DNA from: Akkermansia muciniphila
GTDB lineage: Bacteria > Verrucomicrobiota > Verrucomicrobiia > Limisphaerales > UBA9464
DNA length: 38,128 bases
Assembly: GCA_945900455.1 (NCBI GenBank)
Contig: CAMDJH010000024.1
Coordinates: 1-38,128, forward strand
Reading direction: 5' to 3'
Shown here piece after piece: positions 27,750 through 35,822 of the stretch. The notes below the pieces were generated by a model. The model searched no databases, was not told the origin of the DNA, and was given only the letters and a program-made list of their open reading frames with translations. Each line of letters begins with the position of its first letter. Within the stretch, counting starts at the first letter, position 1. The position numbers and the translations under genes are program-made.

Positions 27750-28841
27750 TCAGTCGGCGTGGTAACCACGCCAGATCCACACGAGCGTGTCCGCCAGGGT
27801 CTGCTCGAAAACGCGGCGGTCACAATGCCCCGTCTCCCGGCTGAATACGAACCGGTGACTATAGCCCTTGGCTTTGAGCGCAGCCGCAGTGCGTTCGCCG
27901 GCCATCACCCAGTTGTGATGGGTCTCTTCGGGATCTTTGGGTCGATTATCATTTTCGGATACGTGCGTAAAGATTCGCAAGGGTTTCTTCTCGCTGCTCA
28001 TCAGCAGCTTCATGCTCGAGTGGTATTCCCACGCGCCCAGGGGATACTTCGCTTCTTCGGGCGCGTCGTCATCCTGCTGATCCACGAAGGTCCCGGAGTA
28101 GGCGATCACGCGCCGGAACAAGTCGGGCCGAAACCAAGCCATCGTCAACGCGGCCGCACCCCCTGAACTGCAGCCCATGGTGGCCCGCCCCCAAGGATTG
28201 GCCGTGATGGCGATGTTCGGGTAAGCGGCTTTGATCTCCGCGTTATTCATCACGGCCGGTAGCACTTCGTCGTTGATGAACCGGGCGAAGCGATCGGACA
28301 TCGTATCGTATTCGAGGCCGCGCTCACTATTCTTGCCATCGTTGCCTCCGTTTTCGACGGCAATTGTTATGAACGCCGGCAGTATGCGACTCGGGTCCTT
28401 TGACGGGGTCAGATTGTCCAGCGCGTTACGCACCAGGTTGAGCTGACTCGGCCCGTCATGCGTGACGAGAATGGGTGCCTTCGTGCCATCCCGATAGGCC
28501 GCGGGCACATAGACAAAAATCTTCCGCTCGGTTCGCACGGCCTTTTTCGCGGGCTCCAGCGTGGTATCGTCGCCACGGAATATCTTGCTTTCGGCCAGGC
28601 GCATCACGAACTCGAATCGTTTCCCCTTGGGATTACCTCGATCGGTGAGATCCGGATCCATCTTGTACTCAGGACCGATTGTGTGACTGCCGTCGCCATC
28701 GGCACCGGAATTCTCCGTGTACGCCTCGGCCGCTCTTCCCTCATAGGCCAGCAGGAAAACCAGGCCGATGCAGGCGAGAGACTGAGCGCGAGCGGACAGG
28801 GGCGAAAGGATTGGCATGGGCGAGTGGTTAACGGTTCTCAT
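27750..28841 (-). CDS. Enterochelin-esterase-like alpha/beta hydrolase, exported
   Basis: A 363-residue protein from ATG 28841 (a second Met at 28817 is possible). The N-terminal hydrophobic segment ACIGLVFLLAYEGRAAEA looks like a cleavable signal peptide, which favours a periplasmic or exported enzyme. The esterase (PF00756-type) fold is shown by RKIFVYVPAAY, ILVTHDG, and a nucleophile elbow GCSSG with Ser225, followed by PDLFRRVIAYSGTF; His339 in ETGHCD completes the likely triad. Enzymes of this group cut siderophore, feruloyl/acetyl or mycolyl esters; the natural substrate cannot be told. It forms a pair with the SMP-30 gene, which hints at a shared carbohydrate-ester or lactone substrate (inference). 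Confidence 0.88.
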   Translation of the reverse strand: MRTVNHSPMPILSPLSARAQSLACIGLVFLLAYEGRAAEAYTENSGADGDGSHTIGPEYKMDPDLTDRGNPKGKRFEFVMRLAESKIFRGDDTTLEPAKKAVRTERKIFVYVPAAYRDGTKAPILVTHDGPSQLNLVRNALDNLTPSKDPSRILPAFITIAVENGGNDGKNSERGLEYDTMSDRFARFINDEVLPAVMNNAEIKAAYPNIAITANPWGRATMGCSSGGAAALTMAWFRPDLFRRVIAYSGTFVDQQDDDAPEEAKYPLGAWEYHSSMKLLMSSEKKPLRIFTHVSENDNRPKDPEETHHNWVMAGERTAAALKAKGYSHRFVFSRETGHCDRRVFEQTLADTLVWIWRGYHAD

Positions 28842-28946
28842 CAATGATTCAAGTGGAAAACGACGCCTTGGACGTGAAACATGGCATCGAGTTACTCGAG
28901 ACAAGATTATCCGTCCCTCTGTTTGCCTGTTTTTAAGCATGAACGG

Positions 28947-29168
28947 ATGAACTTGAATCCCAAACAGGTGTTGGCAGAAATTCCCAAGGCCGTCCCGGCG
29001 AACGTCCAGGGCCCCGCCATTCATGACTGGCTTCATGCCGGGGCTGCCAGGCTTTCCATCGCCTCGCATCTGACCACGCTGAACGAAAAACATTTCCGAG
29101 AATTATCCCCCAGTCTCCGGCTCATCCCGGTCATGGAGGCTTTAAAGGACGCGCCGCACGCCGTCTAA
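28947..29168 (+). CDS. Possible small protein, 73 aa
   Basis: An open frame from ATG 28947 (a longer form would begin at 28881) between two minus-strand genes. Its third codon positions are GC-rich like real genes here. It encodes a helical-looking protein (NPKQVLAEIPKAVPANVQG, then HDWLHAGAARLSIASHL). Its TAA overlaps the TAG of the convergent RND-OMF gene. There is no good ribosome site and I recognise no family. It may be real or an accident of composition. Confidence 0.3.
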   Translation: MNLNPKQVLAEIPKAVPANVQGPAIHDWLHAGAARLSIASHLTTLNEKHFRELSPSLRLIPVMEALKDAPHAV

Positions 29169-32100
29169 AGCACCGGCTCGCTCAGGTTCCATCCGCCGCC
29201 GAGTGCTTTGATCAACTGCACGGTGGTCGATTGCCGCTGGCCCAGCAAATGCGCCAGATCCAGTTCAACCAGCAGCAGCGTGCGCTGGGATTCAATGACT
29301 TCGAGGTAACTCACGATCCCGCCCTCATATCGCGCTCGCGCGTACTCAAACGTTCGGTGAGCCGCCGTGTGCTTGCGCTCAACCGCGGCGGTTTCCGCCG
29401 CAAGAAGCTTCAATGCCGTCAGATTCTCCTGCACCTCTCCAAACGCCACGAGTACCTGCTGGCGATATCGGGCCGCTGCTTCGTCGAACACGCTGCGGGC
29501 ACGGGCGAGGTTCGCCTTGTTCCGTCCGCCCGCGAAGATCGGGAGCGAGAGACTCGGTCCGATGGACCAGATGCGGCTGTCCCAGCTGAACAGCGAATCC
29601 AGCTCCGCGCTCACGTAGCCGGCCGAACCGGTAAGTCGCAGCACAGGAAAAAAGCCAGCCTTGGCAACGCCGATGCGGGCATTGGCTGCGGCGAGTTGGC
29701 GCTCGGCTGCGGCGACATCAGGCCGCCGTTCCAGCAATTCAGAAGGCAACGCCGTGGGAACAGCCGGCAGTGACTGCGGCGCGTCCCTCACTTCGGCGAC
29801 GGTGAACTGCGGCGCGGGTGTGCCGGTGAGAATCGCGAGCGCGATCTCGAGTGAGTTGCGATGGCGATCGAGTCGAACCAGGTCGACTTCCGCAGACGCG
29901 ACCTCGGTGTCGGCCCGGGCGCGGTCCAATTCCGGAGTCGTCCCGGCATCGACTCGAGCCTGGAGGACATCGCGCGCTTCGCGCCGCAGCGTGATCGATG
30001 AACGGACGATTTCGCGCTGGCGATCGACCGCCCGAAGAGTGAAGTAGTTCTGCGCCACTTCCGCCTGCAAGCTCAGCAATGCGTTGTGGAAATCCGCCGC
30101 GCTGGCCTGCGCCTCGGCTCGAGCACTCTGGAACGAACGCCGGACGCGACCCCAAAGATCGATCTCGTAGCTCACGTCGAGCGGAGCGCGGAGCGTCGCG
30201 GCCTGGGTGATGTTAAAATCTGGAACCTGGTTCGCGGAGAAACGCTCCCGCTTGCCTTCCGGATTAAGCTCAAGAATCGGCAGCCACTCGCTTCGAATCA
30301 CCCGTGCGACGGCACGCGCCTGATCATAACGGGCAAGAGCCCCGCGGAGTGACGGGTTGTTCGTCGTCGCGCCTTCGACAAGGCAATTGAGTGCTGAATC
30401 ACCAAATGTTTCCCACCAGCGGCCTTTGGCGAGATTATCGGACGGCGCGGACTCCTTCCAGGTGGGTCCATCACGGAACTCCCGGGGCATGGCATTCGTC
30501 GGCCGTTGATAGTCGGGGCCAACGGTGAGCGACCCCGCCACAGTAAAGCCGGCGAACAACAATGAGCCTGCGACGACCAGCAACACCGTTCCTGCCGTGC
30601 CCGCGCCGGATAATGCGGGTTCCACCCGACCGGGAGTCGCCGGGGAGGTCGGGGCGGATTTCGGCGACGCTGTCTTCACGCCGAGTTTCATCAGCACAAC
30701 ATAGAAAACCGGCGTGAGGAACAGGCCAAAGAGAGTGACTCCGATCATGCCTGAGAACACGGCGACGCCCATCGCGCGGCGCATCTCCGCTCCGGCACCG
30801 GTGGAGATCACCAACGGGAAGACGCCAGCAATGAACGCAATGCTCGTCATCAAAATCGGACGCAGACGCAAGCGGCACGCCTCGATGGCGGCTTCGACCG
30901 GTGGGGCGCCTTCATCTTGTTTCTGTTTGGCGAACTCGATGATGAGGATTGCATTCTTGCACGCCAGGCCCACCAGCACGATGAGGCCAATCTGCGTGAA
31001 AATGTTGTTGTCACCGCCGCTGAGCCACACGCCCGCGATCGCAAAAAGCAGGCAGAGCGGCACGACAAGGATGATGGCCAGCGGCAGGCGGAGGCTTTCG
31101 TACTGCGCCGCGAGCACCAGAAACACGAGCAGGATGCAGAGCGGATAGATATAGATCGCGGTGTTACCGGCAAGGATGCGTTGGTACGTGAGCTCGGTCC
31201 ATTCGAACGACATTCCCTTCGGGAGCGTGTCCGTCGCGAGCCTCGCCATGACCGCTTCCGCCTCCACCGAGCTGACGCCGGGCATCGGACCGCCGGTGAT
31301 TTCCGCGGCGGGATAACCGTTGTATCGCATGACGCGGTCAGGACCGTACGATTCCTTCACCTTCACGAGCGAGCCCAGCGGAACCATCTGACCCGCCGCA
31401 TTGCGGACCTTGAGGCGTGTTATGTCCTCGGCACGATCACGAAACTTTGAATCCGCCTGTGCGACGACCTGCCAGGTACGGCCGAAGAGGTTGAAATCAT
31501 TCACGTAAAGCGAGCCAAGATAGATCTGCATCGTCTCGAACAGATTTTGCAGCGGCACGCCCTGGGACTTCGCTTTCACGCGATCAATCTCGGCGTCGAG
31601 TTGCGGGACGTTTACGGTGAAGGTCGAGAAGACGCCGGCGAGTTTGTCGGAGCCATAACTTTGTCCGACCAGCGCCATTGTGTTTTGAAAGAGCGCATCG
31701 TAGCCGAGGCCAGCCCGGTCCTCGACGTACATCTTGAATCCGCCGATCGCACCGATGTTGACCGAAGGCGGCATGACCGCGAGGACAAAGGCCTCGGTGA
31801 TGCCACTAAACTCTCGGTTCAACGCTTGCATAATGGCCGGGCCGCTGAGGTTCGGCGTCTTGCGGTCTTCAAATGGTTTTAAGCAGAAGAAGACGATGCC
31901 GGCATTCGGTGCGACGCTAAAGCCGCTGATGCTCAAGCCCGGGAATTGGACCGCGCTTTCGACACCGGGAACGTTCATGCCGAGCTCGCCCATGCGCCGC
32001 ATCACGGCATCGGTCCGATCCAGCGAGGCGCCCTCGGGCAATTGCGCAAAGGCAACAAGGTATTGCTTGTCCTGCGTGGGCACGAAGCCGGACGGAACCT

Positions 32101-33796
32101 TCGTGAAGCTCCAGCCCGTCAGATAGACGAGCCCGGCGTAGACGATGAGCGCGATGACACTCTTGCGCAGCACGCCGGCAACCGCCGCCCCGTACCGGTC
32201 GCCCGCCCACGTGAACGCGCGGTTGAACGGACCGAAGAGCCAGCCGAACATCCGGTCCATAATCCGCGAGACGATGTCCTTTGGTGCGCGGTGATCCCGG
32301 AGCAGCACGGCCGCAAGCGCGGGCGAGAGCGTGAGCGAATTGAACGCCGAAATGACCGTCGAGATGGCGATCGTGATGGCGAATTGTTTGTAGAACTGGC
32401 CCGTTAAGCCGCTGATGAACGCCGTCGGGATGAACACCGCGCAGAGCACGAGCGCGATGGCGACGATCGGACCGGTGACTTCGTCCATCGCCTTCTTCGT
32501 CGCCTCAAACGGTGTGAAGCCGAGCGCGATGTTTCGTTCCACGTTTTCTACCACGACGATGGCATCGTCGACCACGATGCCGATGGCGAGAACCAGACCG
32601 AACAGGGTGAGCATGTTGATGCTGAACCCGAGCGCGAGCATCACCGCGAAGGTGCCGACCAGCGAGACCGGCACGGCCGCCAGCGGAATGATGGAAGCGC
32701 GCCACGTTTGCAGGAAGAGGATCACGACGACAACGACGAGCAAGACCGCTTCAAAGAGGGTGACGACCACGGCCTTGATGGAGCTGCGAACGAATACGGT
32801 TGGGTCGTACACCACCGCATAATCGAGACCCTCCGGGAAGTTCTTCTTCAGATCCTCCATCGTGGAGCGAACGTCGGTCGAGAGTTGGAGCGCATTCGCG
32901 CCAGGCGATTGGAAGATGGGAAGCGCAACCGCCTTTTTGTTGTTGAGAAGCGAACGCAGAGCGTAACCGGATGCGCCGAGCTCGATGCGGGCCACGCTCT
33001 TGAGCAATGTCTTCTCGCCGTTCGGCCCGGTCTTGATGATGACGTTGCCAAATTCCTCGGGGTCAAGCAGTCGACCCTTGGCGTTGATCTGCAGCTCGTA
33101 TCCCACTGGGCTGCTGACGGGTTGTTGGCCCACCGCGCCGGCGGCGATTTGCACATTTTGCTCGCGCAGCGCATTGACAATGTCGCTCGCGGTCAGATCA
33201 CGCGCGGCCGCCTGGTCGGGATCAATCCAGACCCGCATCGCATAGTCTCCTGAACCGAAAAGTTGCACCGAACCGGCCCCAGGAATGCGCGCGAGAACGT
33301 CCTTCACTTGCAGCGTCGCGAAGTTGCGGAGGTAGATCTCGTCGTAACGCCCGTCCGGCGACAGCAGATGTACGACCATCGTCAGATCCGGAGACTGCTT
33401 GGTCGTGGTGACGCCAAGGCGGCGGACTTCCTCGGGCAACTTTGGCAAGGCCTGGGAGACGCGGTTTTGGACTTGCACCTGCGCGTCGTCGATTCGCGTG
33501 CCGAGCTTGAAGGTGACGGTGAGCGTCATCACACCGTCGCTTGTCGCCTGCGAGAACATGTAGAGGGAATGCTCGACGCCGTTGATGGCCTGCTCCAGCG
33601 GCGCCGCAACGGTCTCCGCGATGGTCTTCGGGTTTGCGCCCGGGTAATTCGCCATCACGACGATGGTGGGCGGGACGACTTCCGGATATTCACTGATCGG
33701 CAGGCGCACCATGGCGATCGAGCCGAGCAGGAGAATGAGGATGGACAGCACCCCGGCAAAGATCGGGCGGCGAATGAAAAAGTGTGCAAATCTCAT
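29165..33796 (-). CDS. RND multidrug efflux pump fused to an outer-membrane factor (HAE1-NodT fusion), 1543 aa
   Basis: One uninterrupted frame encodes two complete proteins. Residues 1 to about 1040 are an AcrB/MexB-type HAE1 proton-antiporter pump: N-terminal FFIRRPIFAGVLSILILLLG, the proton-relay Asp pair D410-D411 in TM4 (LAIGIVVDDAIVVVENVE), and the final FLTPVFYVVLMKL. After a Ser/Pro/Thr linker, about 1064-1088 form an extra hydrophobic stretch (GTVLLVVAGSLLFAGFTVAG). From V1092 (VGPDYQRP) comes a full NodT-type outer-membrane factor with both repeats (LDVSYEIDLWGRVRRS, LLERRPDVAAAERQLAAANARIG, YEGGIVSYLEVIESQRTLL). The usual lipobox Cys before GPDY is absent. The adaptor gene is 76 nt upstream, so all pump parts are encoded together under the TetR regulator. 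Confidence 0.93.
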   Translation of the reverse strand: MRFAHFFIRRPIFAGVLSILILLLGSIAMVRLPISEYPEVVPPTIVVMANYPGANPKTIAETVAAPLEQAINGVEHSLYMFSQATSDGVMTLTVTFKLGTRIDDAQVQVQNRVSQALPKLPEEVRRLGVTTTKQSPDLTMVVHLLSPDGRYDEIYLRNFATLQVKDVLARIPGAGSVQLFGSGDYAMRVWIDPDQAAARDLTASDIVNALREQNVQIAAGAVGQQPVSSPVGYELQINAKGRLLDPEEFGNVIIKTGPNGEKTLLKSVARIELGASGYALRSLLNNKKAVALPIFQSPGANALQLSTDVRSTMEDLKKNFPEGLDYAVVYDPTVFVRSSIKAVVVTLFEAVLLVVVVVILFLQTWRASIIPLAAVPVSLVGTFAVMLALGFSINMLTLFGLVLAIGIVVDDAIVVVENVERNIALGFTPFEATKKAMDEVTGPIVAIALVLCAVFIPTAFISGLTGQFYKQFAITIAISTVISAFNSLTLSPALAAVLLRDHRAPKDIVSRIMDRMFGWLFGPFNRAFTWAGDRYGAAVAGVLRKSVIALIVYAGLVYLTGWSFTKVPSGFVPTQDKQYLVAFAQLPEGASLDRTDAVMRRMGELGMNVPGVESAVQFPGLSISGFSVAPNAGIVFFCLKPFEDRKTPNLSGPAIMQALNREFSGITEAFVLAVMPPSVNIGAIGGFKMYVEDRAGLGYDALFQNTMALVGQSYGSDKLAGVFSTFTVNVPQLDAEIDRVKAKSQGVPLQNLFETMQIYLGSLYVNDFNLFGRTWQVVAQADSKFRDRAEDITRLKVRNAAGQMVPLGSLVKVKESYGPDRVMRYNGYPAAEITGGPMPGVSSVEAEAVMARLATDTLPKGMSFEWTELTYQRILAGNTAIYIYPLCILLVFLVLAAQYESLRLPLAIILVVPLCLLFAIAGVWLSGGDNNIFTQIGLIVLVGLACKNAILIIEFAKQKQDEGAPPVEAAIEACRLRLRPILMTSIAFIAGVFPLVISTGAGAEMRRAMGVAVFSGMIGVTLFGLFLTPVFYVVLMKLGVKTASPKSAPTSPATPGRVEPALSGAGTAGTVLLVVAGSLLFAGFTVAGSLTVGPDYQRPTNAMPREFRDGPTWKESAPSDNLAKGRWWETFGDSALNCLVEGATTNNPSLRGALARYDQARAVARVIRSEWLPILELNPEGKRERFSANQVPDFNITQAATLRAPLDVSYEIDLWGRVRRSFQSARAEAQASAADFHNALLSLQAEVAQNYFTLRAVDRQREIVRSSITLRREARDVLQARVDAGTTPELDRARADTEVASAEVDLVRLDRHRNSLEIALAILTGTPAPQFTVAEVRDAPQSLPAVPTALPSELLERRPDVAAAERQLAAANARIGVAKAGFFPVLRLTGSAGYVSAELDSLFSWDSRIWSIGPSLSLPIFAGGRNKANLARARSVFDEAAARYRQQVLVAFGEVQENLTALKLLAAETAAVERKHTAAHRTFEYARARYEGGIVSYLEVIESQRTLLLVELDLAHLLGQRQSTTVQLIKALGGGWNLSEPVL

Positions 33797-33872
33797 GGTC
33801 TTGTCTGCGGGAAATCGGTTTCAACTCACGGCGGGCTCGCGCGGTTTCATGCGCCCATGCTGCATCGCGGAA

Positions 33873-35063
33873 TTATCTCTGAGAAACTTTAGGACTACCG
33901 TTCGAGGGCGTTGCTTCCTGCGGGGTCACGGCCATGCCAGGCCGGACACGGGCCGCGACGAGATGAAGCACCACTTTTTCTCCCAACTTCAGCCCTTCGC
34001 GCACCACGCGTCTGCCGTCCACGATGGGACCGAGTTTCACCGGGCGGTAGGCGGTGGTGTTGGTGGACGTGAGCGTGAGCACGAACTTCTGCGCCTGGTC
34101 CGTCCCAATGGCAGTCTCGTCCACAAGGATTGCTGCCGTCTTTGCACCCCCGGGCAAACGAATGCGCGCAAAAAGACCGGGAACTATGCGCCCATCCGGA
34201 TTTGGAAACACCGCTCGCAAAATGATGCTTCCCGATTGCGGATCGATCCGATTGTCAAACGATTCGATATGGCCCTGGGTCGTAAACTGCGCTTCGTCCC
34301 CAAGCTGCAATTCAACCAGCACTTTCCCGTCCGGACTCTCACTCAGACGACCGGACGCTTTCAGAACGTTAAAGCGCAGCAACGCGTTTTCATCCATGTC
34401 CGCGTAAACAAAAATGGGATCCACGGAGACGATCCGGGTCAACACGGTAGACGCACTCACCAAGCCGATGTAATTCCCGACGGTGACCAGCGCGCGGCTC
34501 ACCCGGCCGTCAATCGGCGCCCGGATTTCGGTGAACTCCAAGTCCAACCGGGCGGAATCACGCGCGGCCTTCGCCGCCAGCAAACCGGCTCGGGCCTCCG
34601 CAAAACGGGCCTCACGGCCATCGGCCTCCTCTCTCGAAATCGCCTTGTTGGCGAGCAACTGAGCGGTCCGCTTCGCTTCGCGTTCCGCGGTGTCGGTCCG
34701 CACCTGCGCCATGGCGAGCTCCGCTTCGCGACGCTCGTGGTCCGCCTTGTACCAACGGGAATCAATCACGAAGAGCACGTCCCCCTTCTTTACCAACTGG
34801 CCGGATTGGAAAAGTATCCGCTCGATGTGACCCGACACGCGAGGTCGCACTTCGACAAACTCCACCGGAGCCGTTCGTCCGGTCAGTTCTTCCCATTCCA
34901 CCAGTTCCCGCTGTTCCACCGTCGCGACGGACACCTGCGGCGGCGGGAAGCCAACGGCGGGCGTTGCGTTTCGCTTGCAACCGGCCAGCAAAAGAGCTGC
35001 GGACGCCAGCGCAATCGGCAGTGAGCGTGACAGTGCTGGGAAGCATCTGAGGTTCGAATTCAT
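33873..35063 (-). CDS. RND efflux periplasmic adaptor (membrane fusion) lipoprotein
   Basis: AcrA/MexA-type adaptor, 396 residues from ATG 35063. The signal ends in a lipobox LLLAGC with Cys29, so it is probably lipid-anchored in the inner membrane. In order: beta-barrel and lipoyl halves (VRPRVSGHIERILFQSGQLVKKGDVLFVID), a coiled-coil hairpin of about 75 residues rich in Ala/Glu/Arg (ELAMAQVRTDTAEREAKRTAQLL), the return lipoyl half (LEFTEIRAPIDGRVSRA), then the barrel and membrane-proximal domains (GLFARIRLP). It would bridge the pump and the outer-membrane channel, which here belong to a single polypeptide. Candidate operator A lies 17 nt before the start. Confidence 0.95.
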   Translation of the reverse strand: MNSNLRCFPALSRSLPIALASAALLLAGCKRNATPAVGFPPPQVSVATVEQRELVEWEELTGRTAPVEFVEVRPRVSGHIERILFQSGQLVKKGDVLFVIDSRWYKADHERREAELAMAQVRTDTAEREAKRTAQLLANKAISREEADGREARFAEARAGLLAAKAARDSARLDLEFTEIRAPIDGRVSRALVTVGNYIGLVSASTVLTRIVSVDPIFVYADMDENALLRFNVLKASGRLSESPDGKVLVELQLGDEAQFTTQGHIESFDNRIDPQSGSIILRAVFPNPDGRIVPGLFARIRLPGGAKTAAILVDETAIGTDQAQKFVLTLTSTNTTAYRPVKLGPIVDGRRVVREGLKLGEKVVLHLVAARVRPGMAVTPQEATPSNGSPKVSQR

Positions 35064-35079
35064 TTACGGGAGAGTGTTT

Positions 35080-35099
35080 ATTTGTCTAAGCGGTCAAAT
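35080..35099. promoter_or_regulatory. Candidate TetR operator A, before the adaptor gene
   Basis: ATTTG-N10-CAAAT is an inverted repeat 17 nt upstream of the adaptor start. Within it, TTTGTCTAAGCGGTCAAAT (35081-35099) matches site B (35804-35822) at 13 of 19 positions, including CTAA and GGTCAA. Binding here would block the adaptor/pump transcript. Confidence 0.6.
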
Positions 35100-35123
35100 G
35101 AAAGAGGTTGGACTTCGGATCGG

Positions 35124-35741
35124 TCATTTCTTCTTATGCCGCCTCGGAAAGTCTGCGCCGAGGAGTTCGAAGGTTGTTTTCGGCAAATCCTCCAGAATGG
35201 CTAAGCTGTCCTGAATCCGGGCCTGCGTCAACAAGCCGAGGTGATACGCGTGAATGAGCTTTGCCTTGGCTTTGGCGTCCGGTGCATGGATCTCGCCGGC
35301 AGCGTGGGCGTCGCGAATCGCGGTCTCAAGGTACTGCACGCCATGCGCCATGATTTCCTGGATCTTCTTCTGCAAGCCTTTCTCCTGAGTGCTCACTTCC
35401 GTCCCAAGGGTGCAAAGTGGGCATCCCAGCACACATCCATGCCGCTCTCGAAGGTCCGCCTGCTCTTTCAGACTGAATTCGCAGTGCTGACGAATACGTT
35501 CCAACGGAGCGACAGAAGCCGAAAAGATGGCATCGAGTCGAGGGCGATACGTCGCCCATTCCTCATTTAACGCCGCCTCGGCCAGAGTGGCTTTGCACGC
35601 GAAGAAATGGTAGAAGCTGCCTTTTTGCACTCCAGCCCTCTGGCAGATCTGATCGACGGTGGTGCTGTCGTAGGAACCCGTCCAAAACAGTTCCGACACC
35701 GCCGCCATCAATCGTTCCTTGGCATCACTGACTCGACCCAT
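35124..35741 (-). CDS. TetR/AcrR family transcriptional regulator
   Basis: A 205-residue TetR-type repressor. The N-terminal helix-turn-helix reads LFWTGSYDSTTVDQICQRAGVQKGSFYHFF (residues 18-47), the standard TetR pattern. The C-terminal ligand/dimer domain contains a cysteine cluster GCVLGCPLC (around residues 101-109) before LGTEVST; a GCPLG-type motif is common in the subgroup, and the extra Cys residues might sense redox or electrophiles (inference). It heads the adaptor-pump transcript direction, 60 nt before the adaptor gene. Operator-like sites on both sides suggest autoregulation and control of the pump. Confidence 0.95.
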   Translation of the reverse strand: MGRVSDAKERLMAAVSELFWTGSYDSTTVDQICQRAGVQKGSFYHFFACKATLAEAALNEEWATYRPRLDAIFSASVAPLERIRQHCEFSLKEQADLRERHGCVLGCPLCTLGTEVSTQEKGLQKKIQEIMAHGVQYLETAIRDAHAAGEIHAPDAKAKAKLIHAYHLGLLTQARIQDSLAILEDLPKTTFELLGADFPRRHKKK

Positions 35742-35749
35742 ATCGTTTC

Positions 35750-35762
35750 GTTCAACGTGAAC
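35750..35762. promoter_or_regulatory. Small palindrome in the tetR leader
   Basis: GTTCA-ACG-TGAAC is a perfect 5-bp dyad ending 9 nt before the tetR start. It could form a leader hairpin at the ribosome site or bind a regulator. Nothing else supports either idea. Confidence 0.3.
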
Positions 35763-35792
35763 ACGACGGCTGCTGCATGCAACCGCGGTCGG

Positions 35793-35820
35793 AGCGTAGT
35801 GAACTAGACTAATTGGTCAA
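35793..35820 (-). promoter_or_regulatory. Predicted tetR promoter
   Basis: On the minus strand, TTGACC (35820-35815) and TACGCT (35798-35793) are separated by 16 nt and lie about 50 nt upstream of the tetR start. The -35 is close to consensus; the -10 is weak. The -35 falls inside operator candidate B. Confidence 0.45.
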
Positions 35821-35822
35821 CT
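35804..35822. promoter_or_regulatory. Candidate TetR operator B, over the tetR promoter
   Basis: CTAGACTAATTGGTCAACT matches operator A at 13 of 19 positions and overlaps the predicted -35 of tetR. The shared pattern is nTnGnCTAAnnGGTCAAnT. Confidence 0.55.

Noticed and set aside
30500..30650. Separate start for the outer-membrane factor within the fusion
   Set aside because: GTG codons exist in the linker (e.g. before LLVVAGSLL, with a weak GGCAGGA), but no stop separates the two parts, so a fusion is the plain reading. Internal initiation remains possible.
33663..35024. 453-aa plus-strand frame
   Set aside because: Antisense to the adaptor gene, whose lipobox and lipoyl motifs are clear.
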